Origin: Mortierella sp. BCC40632
Taxonomy: Eukaryota; Mortierellomycota; Mortierellomycetes; Mortierellales; Mortierellaceae
Assembly (NCBI GenBank): GCA_011634665.1
Contig: WAEK01000001.1
Coordinates: forward strand, 3,372,501 to 3,436,500
DNA length: 64,000 bases
Reading direction: 5' to 3'
Position 1 is the first letter of the stretch. Each line of letters opens with the position of its first letter. This document shows, one piece after another, positions 34,476 to 46,285 of this stretch. A program made the position numbers and the translations under genes. The notes under the pieces are model-generated. The model made no database searches. It was not told the DNA's origin and saw only the letters and a list, made by a program, of their open reading frames with translations.

Positions 34476-35333
34476 GGTGATGAGAAGGGAGAAGAAGACT
34501 GGAAAGGTGGAAAAGAGAAGCTGGAGACGGCAGACGACAACTTTCAAGGAGCAGGAGCAAAGGTTGTGTGAGAGGACGGATGCAAGGGCGCATGCTTATT
34601 GGCGGGAGACAGCAGACTGCCGCCGAAGCAGGGTTGTCATGCAGGAGCTGGCTGGCAGAACGCGCCTGGCTCTCTCTCTTTCTCTCTCTCTCTCTCTCTT
34701 CTCTGTCCAAGCGTTTTGTTCTCTTCTTCTTCTTCTTCTTCCTCTTCTTCCTCTTCCTCCTCTTCCTCCTTCGTGCGTGCACGGTCTGTTCGGTGTTTGG
34801 AGCAGCGAACCGGGCGCGCACCGGGCCACAGGTGCACTCTTTGACCCATCGATAAAGCGGCTACTTGTGCACGCGAGTGAAGGGAAAGGGCCGCAGGCTA
34901 TTCATTCGATTGTTCTGGGGTGGGGGGGTGGGGGTGCCTCGACAAGGGCCGGGGTCTCTTTTTGTGCGACCAAATTCTGTGGAGCCAGCATCAGAAAGTG
35001 CATTTCCCCCTTACTCTCGACAAATGTACCAAATCGTAGATAGAGTTCTTTCTCGCTCTCTTTCTCTCTCTCGTTCTCTCGGCTCCGTCTTCCTCGACTT
35101 GTCAGGTACGCGACAGTGGGTTGGAACAGGTAGCGGTGCGGTGCATTGACGCTCGAGAGTCCACGCCCCTTGATCGCTCCGGGCTGTGGCGTACGACCGC
35201 ATCACGCCACCTGTGCGAATAGCCCTCTTGGCCCACACATATAAAAGGTGAATGCAATGCGGTGCGTGGGAATGCAATCCTCTTCCCCATTTTCTTTGCT
35301 TTGGAATCAGACTCCATTGACCCACCCTTGAAC
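34476..35333. promoter_or_regulatory. Divergent promoter between galactokinase and sphingoid-base kinase
   Basis: 858 bases with head-to-head genes. It contains a (CT)n block (about 34673-34702), a TTC/TCC-rich block (about 34725-34770), a G-rich run at about 34918-34936 and another CT block (about 35040-35078). A TATA-like TATAAAA occurs at 35240-35246, about 90 bases before the plus-strand ATG, and is the best core-promoter candidate. No UAS for galactose control is claimed. Confidence 0.5.
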
Positions 35334-37648
35334 ATGGTTACGCCTACTGAATTTACTTGCAGAGTTCAACTCTCGGACTCGAACAAGTCTTCTGGGCCAA
35401 TTGCCCTAACACTTGATCAGCACGAGATGATTCTCCATGAAAAGCCGTTACTGCGAGGTAATTCCTGCTTGGTGCTCTTCCCCTGAACTTGCCGTGCCGA
35501 ATGGCCGTCACTCCCCTGACACCACGCACGCGTAAAAACACACTGCGTCAACAATTATTATCAACAATTACAGACACATGCACCATTCTCTCTCTCTCTC
35601 TCTCTCTCTCTCCCTTTCTGTTTCTCGCTCCAGTTCTAGACCGCTTTGCTTACTATGACTAATAATCCGTCCTTCTTCCTTGGATAGTGCCATACTGCTC
35701 CATTTACGGTTACCAGGCTCCGGACCAACAAGGGCAGGAAGAAAACTCTCTCACAGTCGCTATTCACACAGTTGTCTGGACTTCTCCCGACTTGGCATCT
35801 GCCTCAGGCACAAAAACAGTGACACATCGGATTCTATTCTATAATCAGAGTGATCTGAAGCGCTTCTTGGATGAAGCCAAAAAACACGATGGTAAGGAAC
35901 AAACACATCCTTAGCGCCGCTTTCGCCCACCGATTATCAGGCCAGGGACCTAACCCGCATCCTCGATTTCCATGACATAGTGTTCCCCAAACCCCGACGC
36001 ATCTTGTTGGTAGCGAACCCTAACGGAGGCATCGGGAAAGCAAAACACATCTGTGACACGATTGTCAGGCCAATGCTGGAGAAATCTGGGCTCATTATCA
36101 AGGAGCAACGTAAGCCTGGACCTTTCTTTTCACGGGCTAACCTGTAATATCCACAGTAAAAGTGGGCTGACGCCTTTCTTTTCTCTTTTCTCCGGATGTA
36201 GATACGGAGTATGCAAGACATGCTGTGGACATTGCTCACAATCTCGACTTGGACAGTGTCGATGCAATGGTTGTCGTTTCAGGTGATGGAGTTTTGCACG
36301 AAATCGTAAACGGTCTGTTGTCACGATCAGACTGGGATCGTGCTCGACAGTTGCCTGTGGGAATTGTCCCTGCTGGATCAGCCAATGCCATTGCCACTTC
36401 ATTTGGTGAGTTTACTGGTTTTTATGTAAATCTATGGTTGATACTCTTGAACCCCTCGATTTTTTTTTTTTAGCTTGCTTGTATTAAACTGGAAAACTCA
36501 ATGGATCTATCACTACTAGGAACAAGGGACCCACATGTGGCAGTATTATCGGCAATTCGTGGAAGGACAATCAAAATGGACATTTATTCGCTGTCGCAAC
36601 TGAACCGACCTCGCAAATATGCATTGCTCCTCTTTAGCTGGGGCATGATGGCCGATTCTGATATCGAGTCTGATAAGTAAGTTCGCCAGAGACCGTTCAT
36701 TCAGAGTCGAGTCTGGGCTGCATAAATCTTGCTACCACTGACAGCCTCTCCCCTCCCCCCCCTCTCTATTATTATGTTCTCAACAGTTACCGCTGGCTCG
36801 GGGCTTTCCGATTCGAGATCGCTGGTTTTATTCGCATGATCCGTCTTCGACGATATGCAGGAAAAGTTTACGTTTTGCCTCCTAAACGCCATGAAGAGAT
36901 TGATTCCACGACCTCATCTACCCCAACCTTGGCTACACCACCAAACTTGTCTAGTAACTCAGCATCTGTCACCGAAACTGGACCCAAGAGCCAGTATCAG
37001 TCTTTGTTGGAAAAAGTTGATGAGGAGCCTCCAAAGCCCTGGAAGCTGTTGCGTAACATGCCATATTACACCATGTTGCTCCTGCTCAATGTGCCAGCTG
37101 CCGGCGAAAACATTTTCTTTACGAACACTATCCGGATCAATGATGGCGTGATGCGACTCTTTTACTCTTGCGAAACTCAGTTCCGAAAGATCTTTCTTCC
37201 ATTTGTCCTTGATCTGGCCAATGGAAAACTATTGCGGCACGGATTGTTGCGTGATATCGAATGTGGGGGAGTTTTGGTCATTCCAGGTGTTGAAGGAAAG
37301 CCATCTGATGAGTCAACGCACGAGGTTGTTAATCCTGAGTTAGTCACCTCCCCTTGGGCCAAAACCCGCGAAGTCTATACTAAGCCTGGAGTTTTTGACA
37401 TCGATGGTGAAGTCATGCCCACAACTCGGACCTTGATCGAAGTGCTGCCAAGCTTTATGAATTTAATCGTTCCAGAGTGGTATTCACATGAGCAGGATAA
37501 AGGTGCCCAGGCTGAGGCAGCAAGAGAACGCACCAAACTGTTGGCAAAGGCCGCCGGTAATTCCTCACCTGGTTCACAAGGGTCGGTGGTTGGACTGGCA
37601 GTCTTGGGCATGATTCTGCTCTATGCTACTTATACTCTCGTTTTTTAA
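35334..37648 (+). CDS. Sphingoid long-chain base kinase (sphingosine kinase, DAGK-type catalytic domain)
   Basis: Six exons: 35334-35457, 35688-35891, 35981-36109, 36202-36405, 36520-36676 and 36787-37648; 559 residues. It phosphorylates sphingoid bases with ATP to give the 1-phosphates. Catalytic features: PRRILLVANPNGGIGKA (phosphate-binding loop, residues about 113-129), VVVSGDGVLHEIVNGL (about 176-191), GIVPAGSANAIA, and DGEVMP near residue 465. Exon 3 begins at the CATAG acceptor at 35980, because the CAG 40 bases earlier would break the frame. The intron then has a CTAAC branch-like site. The C-terminal 20 residues, VVGLAVLGMILLYATYTLVF, form a hydrophobic segment after a charged stretch, as in a tail anchor. 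That is unusual for LCB kinases, which are usually peripheral or palmitoylated. It lies next to the eisosome gene, another sphingolipid-linked function, probably by chance. Confidence 0.92.
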
Positions 37649-37885
37649 CTACACGAATAAAAGTGGAGATCTAAATGCACTGACCGCTGTGGCAGGCACA
37701 GGATAACCCAGTAAAATTTACAAGAGCTTAAAAAACACCAATTCCAGTCCACCAGAGCCCAGGATGTCAGCATGCATTGGACTTGGTCATCGCTCGTACC
37801 TTGGGCAAGGAAAGCAGTCTTACGAGTATTCTTAAATTCAAGTTTACTCACAGTTAGTTTATCTTCCTTTTAGCCTCGAGTAATA

Positions 37886-38494
37886 ATGAGTATCCCAAGC
37901 AAGATAATCCCACTTGTGATTCTGGTCCGGAGAGGCCAAGCTAACACTTCAAGGATACTCTTCCGTCAACACACTTTTCTCAAGACTAATACTACACAGT
38001 CTATCCGCTATCCAGCTCTCTTTTCAACTTCTTCCTATGCAAACCATGCTCACAAGTTTACCAAGGATCTCCACAATCCGCAGCAGATTACCCACAAGAA
38101 GACCGACCAAGAATGGCGCACTATCCTGAGTCCAGCACAGTTCAAAGTACTCCGCGAGAAGCACACGGAGCGAGCATACACTGGGGAGTATGATAAGCAT
38201 TTTCCAGCTGGATCTGAAGGAGGCAAAGAAAACGGGGTTTATGAATGCGTTGGATGCCACACACCGCTCTATAAGGCGAGCACCAAGTTTGATTCTGGCT
38301 GTGGATGGCCAGCATTCTACGATGCAATTGATGGTGCAGTGGGTCGACTACCTGACGAGGATGGGTATCGGGTTGAAATTGTTTGTAATGCCTGTGGAGG
38401 TCACCTTGGCCATATCTTTGAAGGAGAAGGGTTTAAGACTCCAACCGATGAACGACACTGCGTGAATAGCATCAGTCTCCGCTTCAAAGATTGA
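37886..38494 (+). CDS. MSRB: Peptide-methionine (R)-S-oxide reductase MsrB, probably mitochondrial
   Basis: A single exon of 202 residues. It reduces methionine-R-sulfoxide in proteins. The catalytic domain (residues about 75-200) shows EWRTILSPAQFKVLREKHTE, two zinc CxxC pairs (CVGC and CNAC), FDSGCGWPAF, HLGHIFEGEG and the active-site RHCVNSISLRF, where the Cys in RxCxN is the nucleophile. The first 55 or so residues are rich in Arg, Ser and Thr with no acidic residues (MSIPSKIIPLVILVRRGQAN onward), typical of a mitochondrial presequence. The 237-base gap to the kinase gene upstream is short, so the promoter must be compact. Confidence 0.95.
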   Translation: MSIPSKIIPLVILVRRGQANTSRILFRQHTFLKTNTTQSIRYPALFSTSSYANHAHKFTKDLHNPQQITHKKTDQEWRTILSPAQFKVLREKHTERAYTGEYDKHFPAGSEGGKENGVYECVGCHTPLYKASTKFDSGCGWPAFYDAIDGAVGRLPDEDGYRVEIVCNACGGHLGHIFEGEGFKTPTDERHCVNSISLRFKD

Positions 38495-38963
38495 AATTAA
38501 AAGAGAGAAAGGAGATGAAATGGTCCATACCAGTGATTGGTGATGGACGACATGCATGTAATTCTTCTTTCTTGGCTCAATCCAAAGTTGTGCTTTGCTC
38601 AGCCCGGTTCTCGTCGCTTCTGTCATGCTGCATAAGCAACAACGACAGCGACAGCCACATGCCACTCAGCCATGTGTACTTTTTTTTCCTCCCCACCTTC
38701 CCTCTCTTCCCTCCCCCCCCCCAGAAATAGCCCGAGGTCCAACCGGGCGAACGAACCCAACGCACACACACCTTTCCTTCTGAGCCCTCACTTTTACTCT
38801 CTCTTTCTCTCTCGTTCTCCGCTCGCCCATCCCATCGTTTCCCCATCTCCAAATCTTTCAAAATCGTTCCATCCATTTTTTTTTTTTCTCCTCACCTCCA
38901 TCTATCTTTGTGCCTTACAGTTTTCTATTCTTCTAGTCGTATACCCTTGCCTGCACCTTACAC
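38495..38963. promoter_or_regulatory. Upstream region of the eisosome gene
   Basis: A 469-base spacer between MSRB and the eisosome-core gene. It is increasingly C/T-rich toward the ATG (CCTCCCTCTCTTCCCTCCCCC; TCTCTCTTTCTCTCTCG), typical of fungal promoter/leader sequence. No gene is seen. Confidence 0.5.
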
Positions 38964-39337
38964 ATGGATCTGCTTTTTGGCACCCGGCCCCAAGAGAGCG
39001 CCAGGCGTGCTGCCGGCTCGTTTCTCAGCCCACTCACGAACGCGATAGGCGAGCAGAGACGATTAGTCGAGAGCTTGAATGTCGTTTCGAAAGTGCGTAT
39101 CGATGAATGCAAGCACATGATGGTTTGGAGCAAGTCTCAGGTACGAAGGGTCATCATTCATCTCGGGACATCTGGCTTTGAGGACTCGCCATGTTTCATC
39201 CTTGGATGGACGGTTTCTTTGATGGATACTCGTTATGCCAAGCTTGGATGAATAGCAGCCAGCCATGCTCAGCTCTACAGAGCAACGGGCTGAATGAGTA
39301 ATGACTAGGTTTGAATTAGCTGACAGTCTATTTTCCA

Positions 39338-39408
<71 letters not shown>

Positions 39409-42400
39409 CTGCGGGAACCAATTGAACTTGTTTGTTAACCTGAATAGACCGAGGACCTTGGGGTAATGGATACACATCCCTCCTTTTTATTGTTGTGACA
39501 ACTGGTTCAGGAACAGGCGCTCCTTTTTCTTACTGTGCATACTTTTATTTTCACGTCCCTATCCTGGATTATAGGATGTTCTTTTGAAGCTGAATCTTTT
39601 GATCCGCAAAATCAGTGACTACGAGAACCATTTTGGAGACCAGTATGAGTCCTTCCGTGAAAAGATCAAGCATCTCCGTACGAAGGATGATTCTCTCTGC
39701 GAGATGGGCCGTCGTCAGGCAGATCTTCAACAAAAAATCATCGATGCCTCCAAGAGACCCCTTCGTAGCGCCAAGGCTAAGCTTCTCCAGACTGAGCTTG
39801 ACAATGTCAAGAAAGAGAATGCACCTGCAGAGACCAAACTGCAGCGCTTGAAGCGCCAGGTGATTAAGAGTGCCTATACCGAGCAACTGAGTGCCACGAT
39901 TGAACTTGGCAAGAAGATGCAGATTATTGGCGAGCATGGTCTACAGCTTCTCGAACATATTGACCTCCCGCTTCCTCAAGATGCTACTGTGGATGGTAAT
40001 GAGATATAGTTTCTCTGTATCACGACTAGCTATTTGACTGAGGCCTGCTTTTTGTGTTTATATTCCATGTTAACCTCTTTTGCGATGGATCATATACTGC
40101 TACATATAGGCCGCAAGACTGAGGATGTCCTATTGGCAGCGCGTATTGCTTTAGAGGCTTGGGACCAGTTTATTTTGGTCCACCCAAGTGCAGTCGTTGT
40201 CCATCCTCCTCCTGAAGACGATGTCAGCTCTCTTGCTGTCTCTGAGGCTCCCTCGTCAGAGTCATCGTCTGACTCGGAGTCTGAGACCGAGTTTGTCCCT
40301 GCCCTTTCATCACCTCTTAAAGCGAGGCCCTCTATTGTGCTAACTACAACAACAAGTACGACGGAGCATATTATTAAAGGTACGGACGTGGCGACCCCAA
40401 AAGAACAGGAGCAGGCATCACCCAAGCCGGAATCAGTACCAGCAGTTCAATCAGAACCAGAAAAGCCAGCTGCAGCAGATAATGTGCCAAGTGTAAAAAT
40501 CGAGCCTGAGATCGTGTCTGAGCAGCCTCGAGAAGTAGAAGCACAGCAAGTCCAGGAAACGGTATCCGAGGCACCCAAGTCGCCTGAGCCGGAACCTACA
40601 CCCGAGCCAGAGCCTATGCCCGAGTCAAAGCCGGAGCCTCCCAAATTAACGGAGGAGGAGCCAGAACCTAAGCCGGAGCCAGTGCCAGCGCCGGAACCAG
40701 TACCGGAACCGGAGCAAGAGCCGGAGCAAGAGCCGGAGCAAGAGCCGGAACCAGAGCCAAAGCCAAAGCCGGAGTCAGAGTCAGAGTCAGAGTCGGAACC
40801 AGAGCCGGAACAAACCCCTGAATCGCCTGTGAGGGAGACAGTGCCAAAGCCTCAGAGTACAAACAGACTTCATATTGCGGCTGCATTCGGATCTTCACTT
40901 GTTCCAAAACTGACGTTGACCCCTAACCGGTCTAAATCCAAGTTAACAAAAGCCAAGTCCACTGTCAAGTCGGACTGGGCCTCCGAGGCGACTGAAGCAT
41001 TGGCAAACGTCCGCATCAATAAGGCCGAGAACAAGAACAAGTCCAAGTCTGATGACTATGTCAAACCTGAGGAAGCAGCGGCAGCTGAAGCAGCAGCTCT
41101 TCGAAGACTTGAGGAGCTTGAGTTGAGAGAGGCAATGGAACTCAGTCTGGCATATCCACAGGCTACAGTCCGAGATGATGGATCGGGAAATCTTAAGCTC
41201 ACTGCCGAGGAAATGAAGTTTGTTATGGAAGGCAGTGGCGTTGTGCCGAAGCGATCGACCAAGACCGTCAAGAGAAGACCCAGAGCACCCGAAACAACCG
41301 ATGGAAATAGTGAACCGATGAGCTTCATCCGGAAGAAGACTGTCATCAAACAAAAGACTGAGAGTGGTGCAGAGGTATCCAAGACGAACCCTGAGCTAGT
41401 GTTGACAGAAGAAGAGTCTGAGGAAGAAGAAGAGACAGATGATGAAGAGGAAGAGCTTGCAAGACACAGAGCATCCTCCAGCACTGGCGGACGAATTGTC
41501 CGTGGCCCACAGGTTACAGACCCCAACGCTACTCGTATCTCGCAGCAAGGACCTCGACCATGGAATCCCGATGCTGACCATGCAGGCAACACATCATCTG
41601 ACGAGGCATCAACCGTCGATATGGTCACAGAAGAGCTAGCTAGTCATAGCGATATTGCGGAAACTATGGCTGAGCAGCACGAACCTACAGTGGCCAAGAA
41701 GAAATCTGGAACGACCTCAAAGACTCCAAAGGTGATTGAAAGTATGGGACCTGATTCAGAAAAACCCTTGGAGAGTATGGGATCAGAGCCAGAGAAACCG
41801 ATGGAGAGCATGGGAACTGAGCCGGAAATACCAATGGAAAGCATGGGTCAGGATGGACCGGACGATGACATTCCTATGCAACAGAATGTTGTCGTGGAAG
41901 AACAGGTCATGTATATGCCAATGCCTGAGCTCCCCTCATTGGACCACATCCGAGAGCAGAAGCGTCTGGAAAGACAGCAACATGAGCAACAGCAGCTTGC
42001 TGCATTTGGAGTTGCTTCACCCGAGCTGCAGTACCTGCAACTTCAGAGTTCGCCTCAGTCTGTACACTCGAACCTCTCAGGACACGGATCTCCGCAGATA
42101 CCCTATGGAACTCTACCTGTTGGGTCGGCTTCGCCGGGTCAAGTCTATGCGCAGTTGAATAGTTATCAGCCTCAAGCTTCATACCGACCATCAACAACCT
42201 ATGTTCCACAGACTCCGAAGCAAAAGAATCGTGTACCAGGATCGCAAAGTCCAGCACTGTCTTCTGCCTCCGCGTCACCATCCTTTGCTTCTTCCTCCTT
42301 GGCGCCTTCGCGACATAGCACTGTGTCACTTGGCATGACGCCTTTCATCCAACATCTCCAGCTCCAAGTGAACCAGCACAAGCAACAGCAGCATGGAGGC

Positions 42401-42961
42401 GGACCGACCTATCCAACTCATTACCAACAGCAGCAACAGCAGCAGCAGTTGCAAGACTTTTATTATCAACCCCACGAGCAAGAGTATCAACAGAAGCAAT
42501 ACCAACTATACCACCAACAAATTCAGGAACAACGTCAACAAATAGATTCTACTTCAACTTCATCCCCCTCGGCCTCACCGGCGCCAGCGAACAAGCGACT
42601 TAGTACTGGTAGCATTGGTATTGCGCCTTTGGGATGGAATCTCCCAGGAATGGCCCCTCCTCAGGTCACAGACCAAGATGTACGCCATTATCAAGGAGTA
42701 GGTCATGTCTCCCAATACGGCCAACAGCAACACCAACAACAATTGCCACAACAACCAGGTTCGAGGCCAGGATCGAGACCAGGATCCAGGCCAGGATCAG
42801 TGTATGGTGGAGTGGATGAGTCTCTAAAGTCGGGAAGTCTTGCACCTTCTCCGAGCCCATCTCACTCCTCGTTGAGGACGGACAGTGGCAGTGTTAGTGG
42901 AGTTGATAAGCCCCTACCACTTGCGCCTAGCCCTGACGACTACAAAGTGGAAGTCAAGTAG
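38964..42961 (+). CDS. PIL1: Eisosome core protein Pil1/LSP1-like (BAR domain) with very long disordered tail
   Basis: Four exons: 38964-39140, 39448-39462 (a 15-base microexon coding TEDLG), 39575-39995 and 40110-42961; 1154 residues. Residues about 1-235 are the Pil1/LSP1 BAR-like core: [87 protein letters not shown] and [16 protein letters not shown]. Such proteins shape furrow-like eisosomes under the plasma membrane and bind PI(4,5)P2. Yeast Pil1 is about 340 residues; the extra 800 or more residues here are low complexity. They include an EP-rich run (about 360-440), acidic tracts, an imperfect ESMG-containing repeat (about 748-785), Gln-rich stretches (about 820-1085) and an SRPGSRPG repeat (about 1085-1100). 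Intron 1 has a 66-base TC repeat. Confidence 0.9.
39341..39406. repeat. Perfect (TC)33 microsatellite
   Basis: 66 uninterrupted bases of TC in intron 1 of the eisosome gene, about 40 bases before the microexon acceptor. It is the longest dinucleotide repeat in the window. Confidence 0.95.
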
Positions 42962-43449
42962 AGCCCCCTTTTTTTTTTTCATCTTGAGGGAGGGAGAAGG
43001 ACATATCCGTTGGGGATGGAATGTAGCATCTTTTTTTTCTTTTTTCATTTTTTTCCCTCCTCACTTCAAGAGTACTGAATTAGAGTTTCAATGCGATTAA
43101 ATGTACGTTTTTTCAGATCAACAGTGTTGACTCCTGGTGGCCATGTGAAGCTTGTAGACTTTATGATATCATCAGAGGAAATGAATGGATGCCTTGTGCT
43201 ACCCTCTCTCCACTGATTCTATTCACTGTCTGCGGGCTTGACGAACTCTCTTCCATTAATCGATCCTGTCGATCGAGGCGTAGGAGAAGGGTGGGGGTAG
43301 TGGAGGATGGAGGAGGGGAGACGGAAAGACGGAAAGGAGAGGGAGGGGAGACTGTTGGATATGAGTGACTCTACATAGTCAAGCTGTTCAATGACAACCA
43401 CTACAGCAGAGGGTCGAGTCTTCTTGCTTTGTCTTATCCTTGACGAAGA
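42962..43449. other. Convergent 3' region between eisosome gene and SDS22
   Basis: 488 bases with T-rich stretches right after the eisosome stop and a GA-rich block at about 43290-43350. No gene is seen. Confidence 0.55.
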
Positions 43450-44003
43450 CTATGGTCGTACGTATCTAGAAGGAAATATCCAGAGTCAATATTATTTTAG
43501 TCTCTTCAAACAACAATAGTTCGTCTCAGGTGACAGAGGACGAAGAAGAAAGTGGTACTTACTGAGCATCGATTTGCTTGAGCTGAGGAAGCATGATCTT
43601 CATCTTGAGGCGGTATGTTGTGTAGTTGTTTGTCTGAACAGGGTTGCCCTCTGCGTAGACAGTCTCGAGATCTGGACAGTTGTTCTTGAGTTCTGACTCA
43701 AAGTCCTCAAACGAGTCTAGCATGTTGTTGCTCGCCTGGAAGAGCACGTCGTTTGATTCAAAAGAAACAAAACACGACAGAGTGTTAGCTTTGAACGTTA
43801 AAACTATTTGACTGGTATTGACAGGTGACAGAGCTGGTATTTGTCCATAGCCATAGTTTTGCAATGATATGAAAAAAAAGGCGTTTAAAAAGTCATACCC
43901 AAAGCTCCACAAGCTCTTTGAGATGACTCAGATTCTCGAGCTTAGAAACCTTGTTGTTGCCAATGTCTACTGTTGTGAGTTTCAGCTATTGAGCGTTCAG
44001 GAG

Positions 44004-44035
<32 letters not shown>

Positions 44036-45748
44036 GAGAAAAAAAATACTCGAGAACCATCTGAGTCGGACCGAATTTAGTCCGCATCCCTAAAGACAAT
44101 AATAAAAAGATGAAAAGCCAGGGGTGTCTCCTTTACATTCTTGTCTAGACCTTCGATTTTCTCGATGCCATTATGGCTAAGGTAGATCTCTTCCAAGTTC
44201 TCAAGCTCCTCAAGTCCTTCAATGGCTGTCAGTCGGTTGGATTGGATGCTCAAAATTTTCAGCCTCTTGAGATTAGACAGATTCTAGAAACAGTTGATAA
44301 TTAGACATGACCCGAGTAAGTGGTCTGTTGGTCAAATCAGAGTGCGAGGGACAGGAAAAATAAAAATAGTAACAATTGAATACTGCTTAGGAGTAGGATA
44401 ACTGGGAGTATCCTCCAAGTACCTACCTCCAACTTGGTAATTTTGTTTTTGCCTAGCCACAACTTTTCAAGGTTGACCAAGCTGTCCAGGTTCTCAATAG
44501 TCTAAGTGGTAAGAAAAAAGAATTGCAGTGTCAAACGACTGAGTACCATTCAACCGGCAAGTGTCATATTTACGAACAGAACGATTCAGGTTGGGGTGCA
44601 GGAGTGAATCCACATACCCTGATACGGTTTGAGCCGAGCTCAAGGTTGGTGATGTTGACTAAGGTGTTAATGTTCTCAATTACAGAGATCTTGTTGCTGA
44701 CAAAGTACATATCTGTGAGCTTCACCAAGTGATCCACATTCCTGATATGGCGAATTCCATTGAAACTCAGGTCGAGCGATCTAAGGAACCAGGTCATAGT
44801 TAGTTGTCGTAATAATGGGGCTTTAGTTCTTGAGAGTATAAACAAAAGGGGTTAGACTTAAAAAATCAGATCGTTACTCTAGGTTGGTCAAGTTATCCAG
44901 TCCTTCGATTTTACTGAACCGGTTATCGTAGAGGTCAAGCTCCTGAAGCGATACGAGTTCTTCCAGACCACGGATTTTTGGGATCAGATTTTGTCGAAAA
45001 GATAATCTCTAATAAAAACACGGAGTAGTGAACCTCAATTGTTAGGGTTACTGGAAATCCGATACCAATTTGGAGTAAGGACCTCGCCTAACGAACCTGG
45101 AGATTCTTGAAGCGGCCAAGGCGCAGAGCAGGGATGTCATTGATCCTAAGGTGAGTTAGCTCAAGCTCCTGGACGTTTTAATCACCGCGCAGTTAGGGCG
45201 AGTTGAACGCGAGGGATTGACAGGCAAAGATATGATCATGTTAGAAATGGTCATTGCGCAGCAATTTCACTCATCTATCCCATGGCCAACTGAGAGGATT
45301 TTGTTGGGGTCAAATACCAGCGGTCTACAGTACCTCTGTGTCATCTGGAAAGTCTTCTAAGAAATCTATAATAGTTCCCAGGTTGTTCAACAGAATAACC
45401 AGCCAGAGCACTCAGTACTTTTGCTGTTGTTCCCAAAAGGGGTTCACCCCGGATTCTGTGGAAAGAAAAGAAACGAATCATACGCGAAACAAGCGCAGAT
45501 GGGTAGGATACACTTTGAAACGGCCAAGTGGAAAAGGACATACCTCCACCAGAGGTCTGGTTCTCTTGAGGTTCATCAGTGGGAAAACCGCGTTGGACAG
45601 CGCCACTGTCTTCGTCGTTACTTTCGTCTCCTGAGTCATGGGCATTCACATTGTTGGCAGAGTCATTTGCTGCATTGTTGGTAGTTTTAGACTCCTGGAA
45701 GAGCCGATTGGCTTCATCGGCATTCAGCTGGACTCGGCGTTCAGTCAT
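43450..45748 (-). CDS. SDS22: Protein phosphatase 1 regulatory subunit SDS22 (leucine-rich repeats)
   Basis: Ten exons: 45748-45544, 45365-45334, 45168-45097, 45008-44878, 44780-44618, 44501-44427, 44283-44137, 43985-43899, 43735-43563 and 43465-43450; 366 residues. An acidic, disordered N-terminus (about 75 residues) precedes about 11 LRRs of 22 residues in the SDS22 subclass, for example LQELDLYDNRFSKIEGL, LTDMYFVSNKISVIENI, LEKLWLGKNKITKLE and LEEIYLSHNGIEKIEGL. The LRR cap NPVQTNNYTTYRLKMKIMLP follows. The last exon is only 16 bases and restores the family ending (IDAQYVRP compared with the usual IDATYVR). Without it the frame would stop at IDAQ. SDS22 binds PP1 catalytic subunits and acts in mitotic exit and PP1 assembly. 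Several introns fall between repeats. Confidence 0.95.
44004..44033. repeat. Poly-A tract (about 30 bases) in SDS22 intron
   Basis: On the coding strand this is a poly-T in the intron before exon 8, some 20 bases upstream of the acceptor, so it is a plausible, over-long polypyrimidine tract. Confidence 0.9.
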
Positions 45749-45933
45749 GGTGCATACGAAGAAGAATAAGAGTTTTATTTGCATTGAAAACCCTCACGAG
45801 GAATATCCTTTACTCACAGGCTAGGCCAGCTGCTGTGACTGTCCTGCACCAACCAAAAAAAAAAAAAAAAAAAGCGGTTTGGGTTCAAAGGCACCATTGC
45901 TATTCGACCAACTAATTGACAATCCATTTCACC

Positions 45934-46246
45934 ATGGCCAGAAAACCACCATGTCGGATATGCAGGACTAGAAAGTACCGGAAGAATGCGATGGGATTCT
46001 ATGTCTGCGAGTTTGGACACCAGCTCGAGGTAGATCCACTCAACTCTCCTCAACCTGTGGCCATGGTTACACCGCAACGGCAAAGACACTTATACTTCAA
46101 TCTCTCCACTGGACAAATATCCTAGGGCTTCCAAGAAGAAGAGAGTGAGATAGTTTTTGACAATTCAGGACTGAGACACAGGAAACTGTCTAAACTAGGC
46201 AAAAAAAAAAAAGAAAGGAAAAAGGATCGCCAAAGGTATGGTCTCT

Positions 46247-46285
<39 letters not shown>

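Noticed and set aside
35892..35940. Shorter intron (49 bases) before exon 3 of the sphingoid-base kinase, ending at the TATCAG acceptor
   Set aside because: It puts the following catalytic loop out of frame. The acceptor at 35980 keeps phase and gives a CTAAC branch-like site.
41056..41628. Minus-strand 190-codon open frame inside the eisosome gene
   Set aside because: It is a Ser/Leu-rich antisense shadow of acidic and Gln-rich codons, with no domain.
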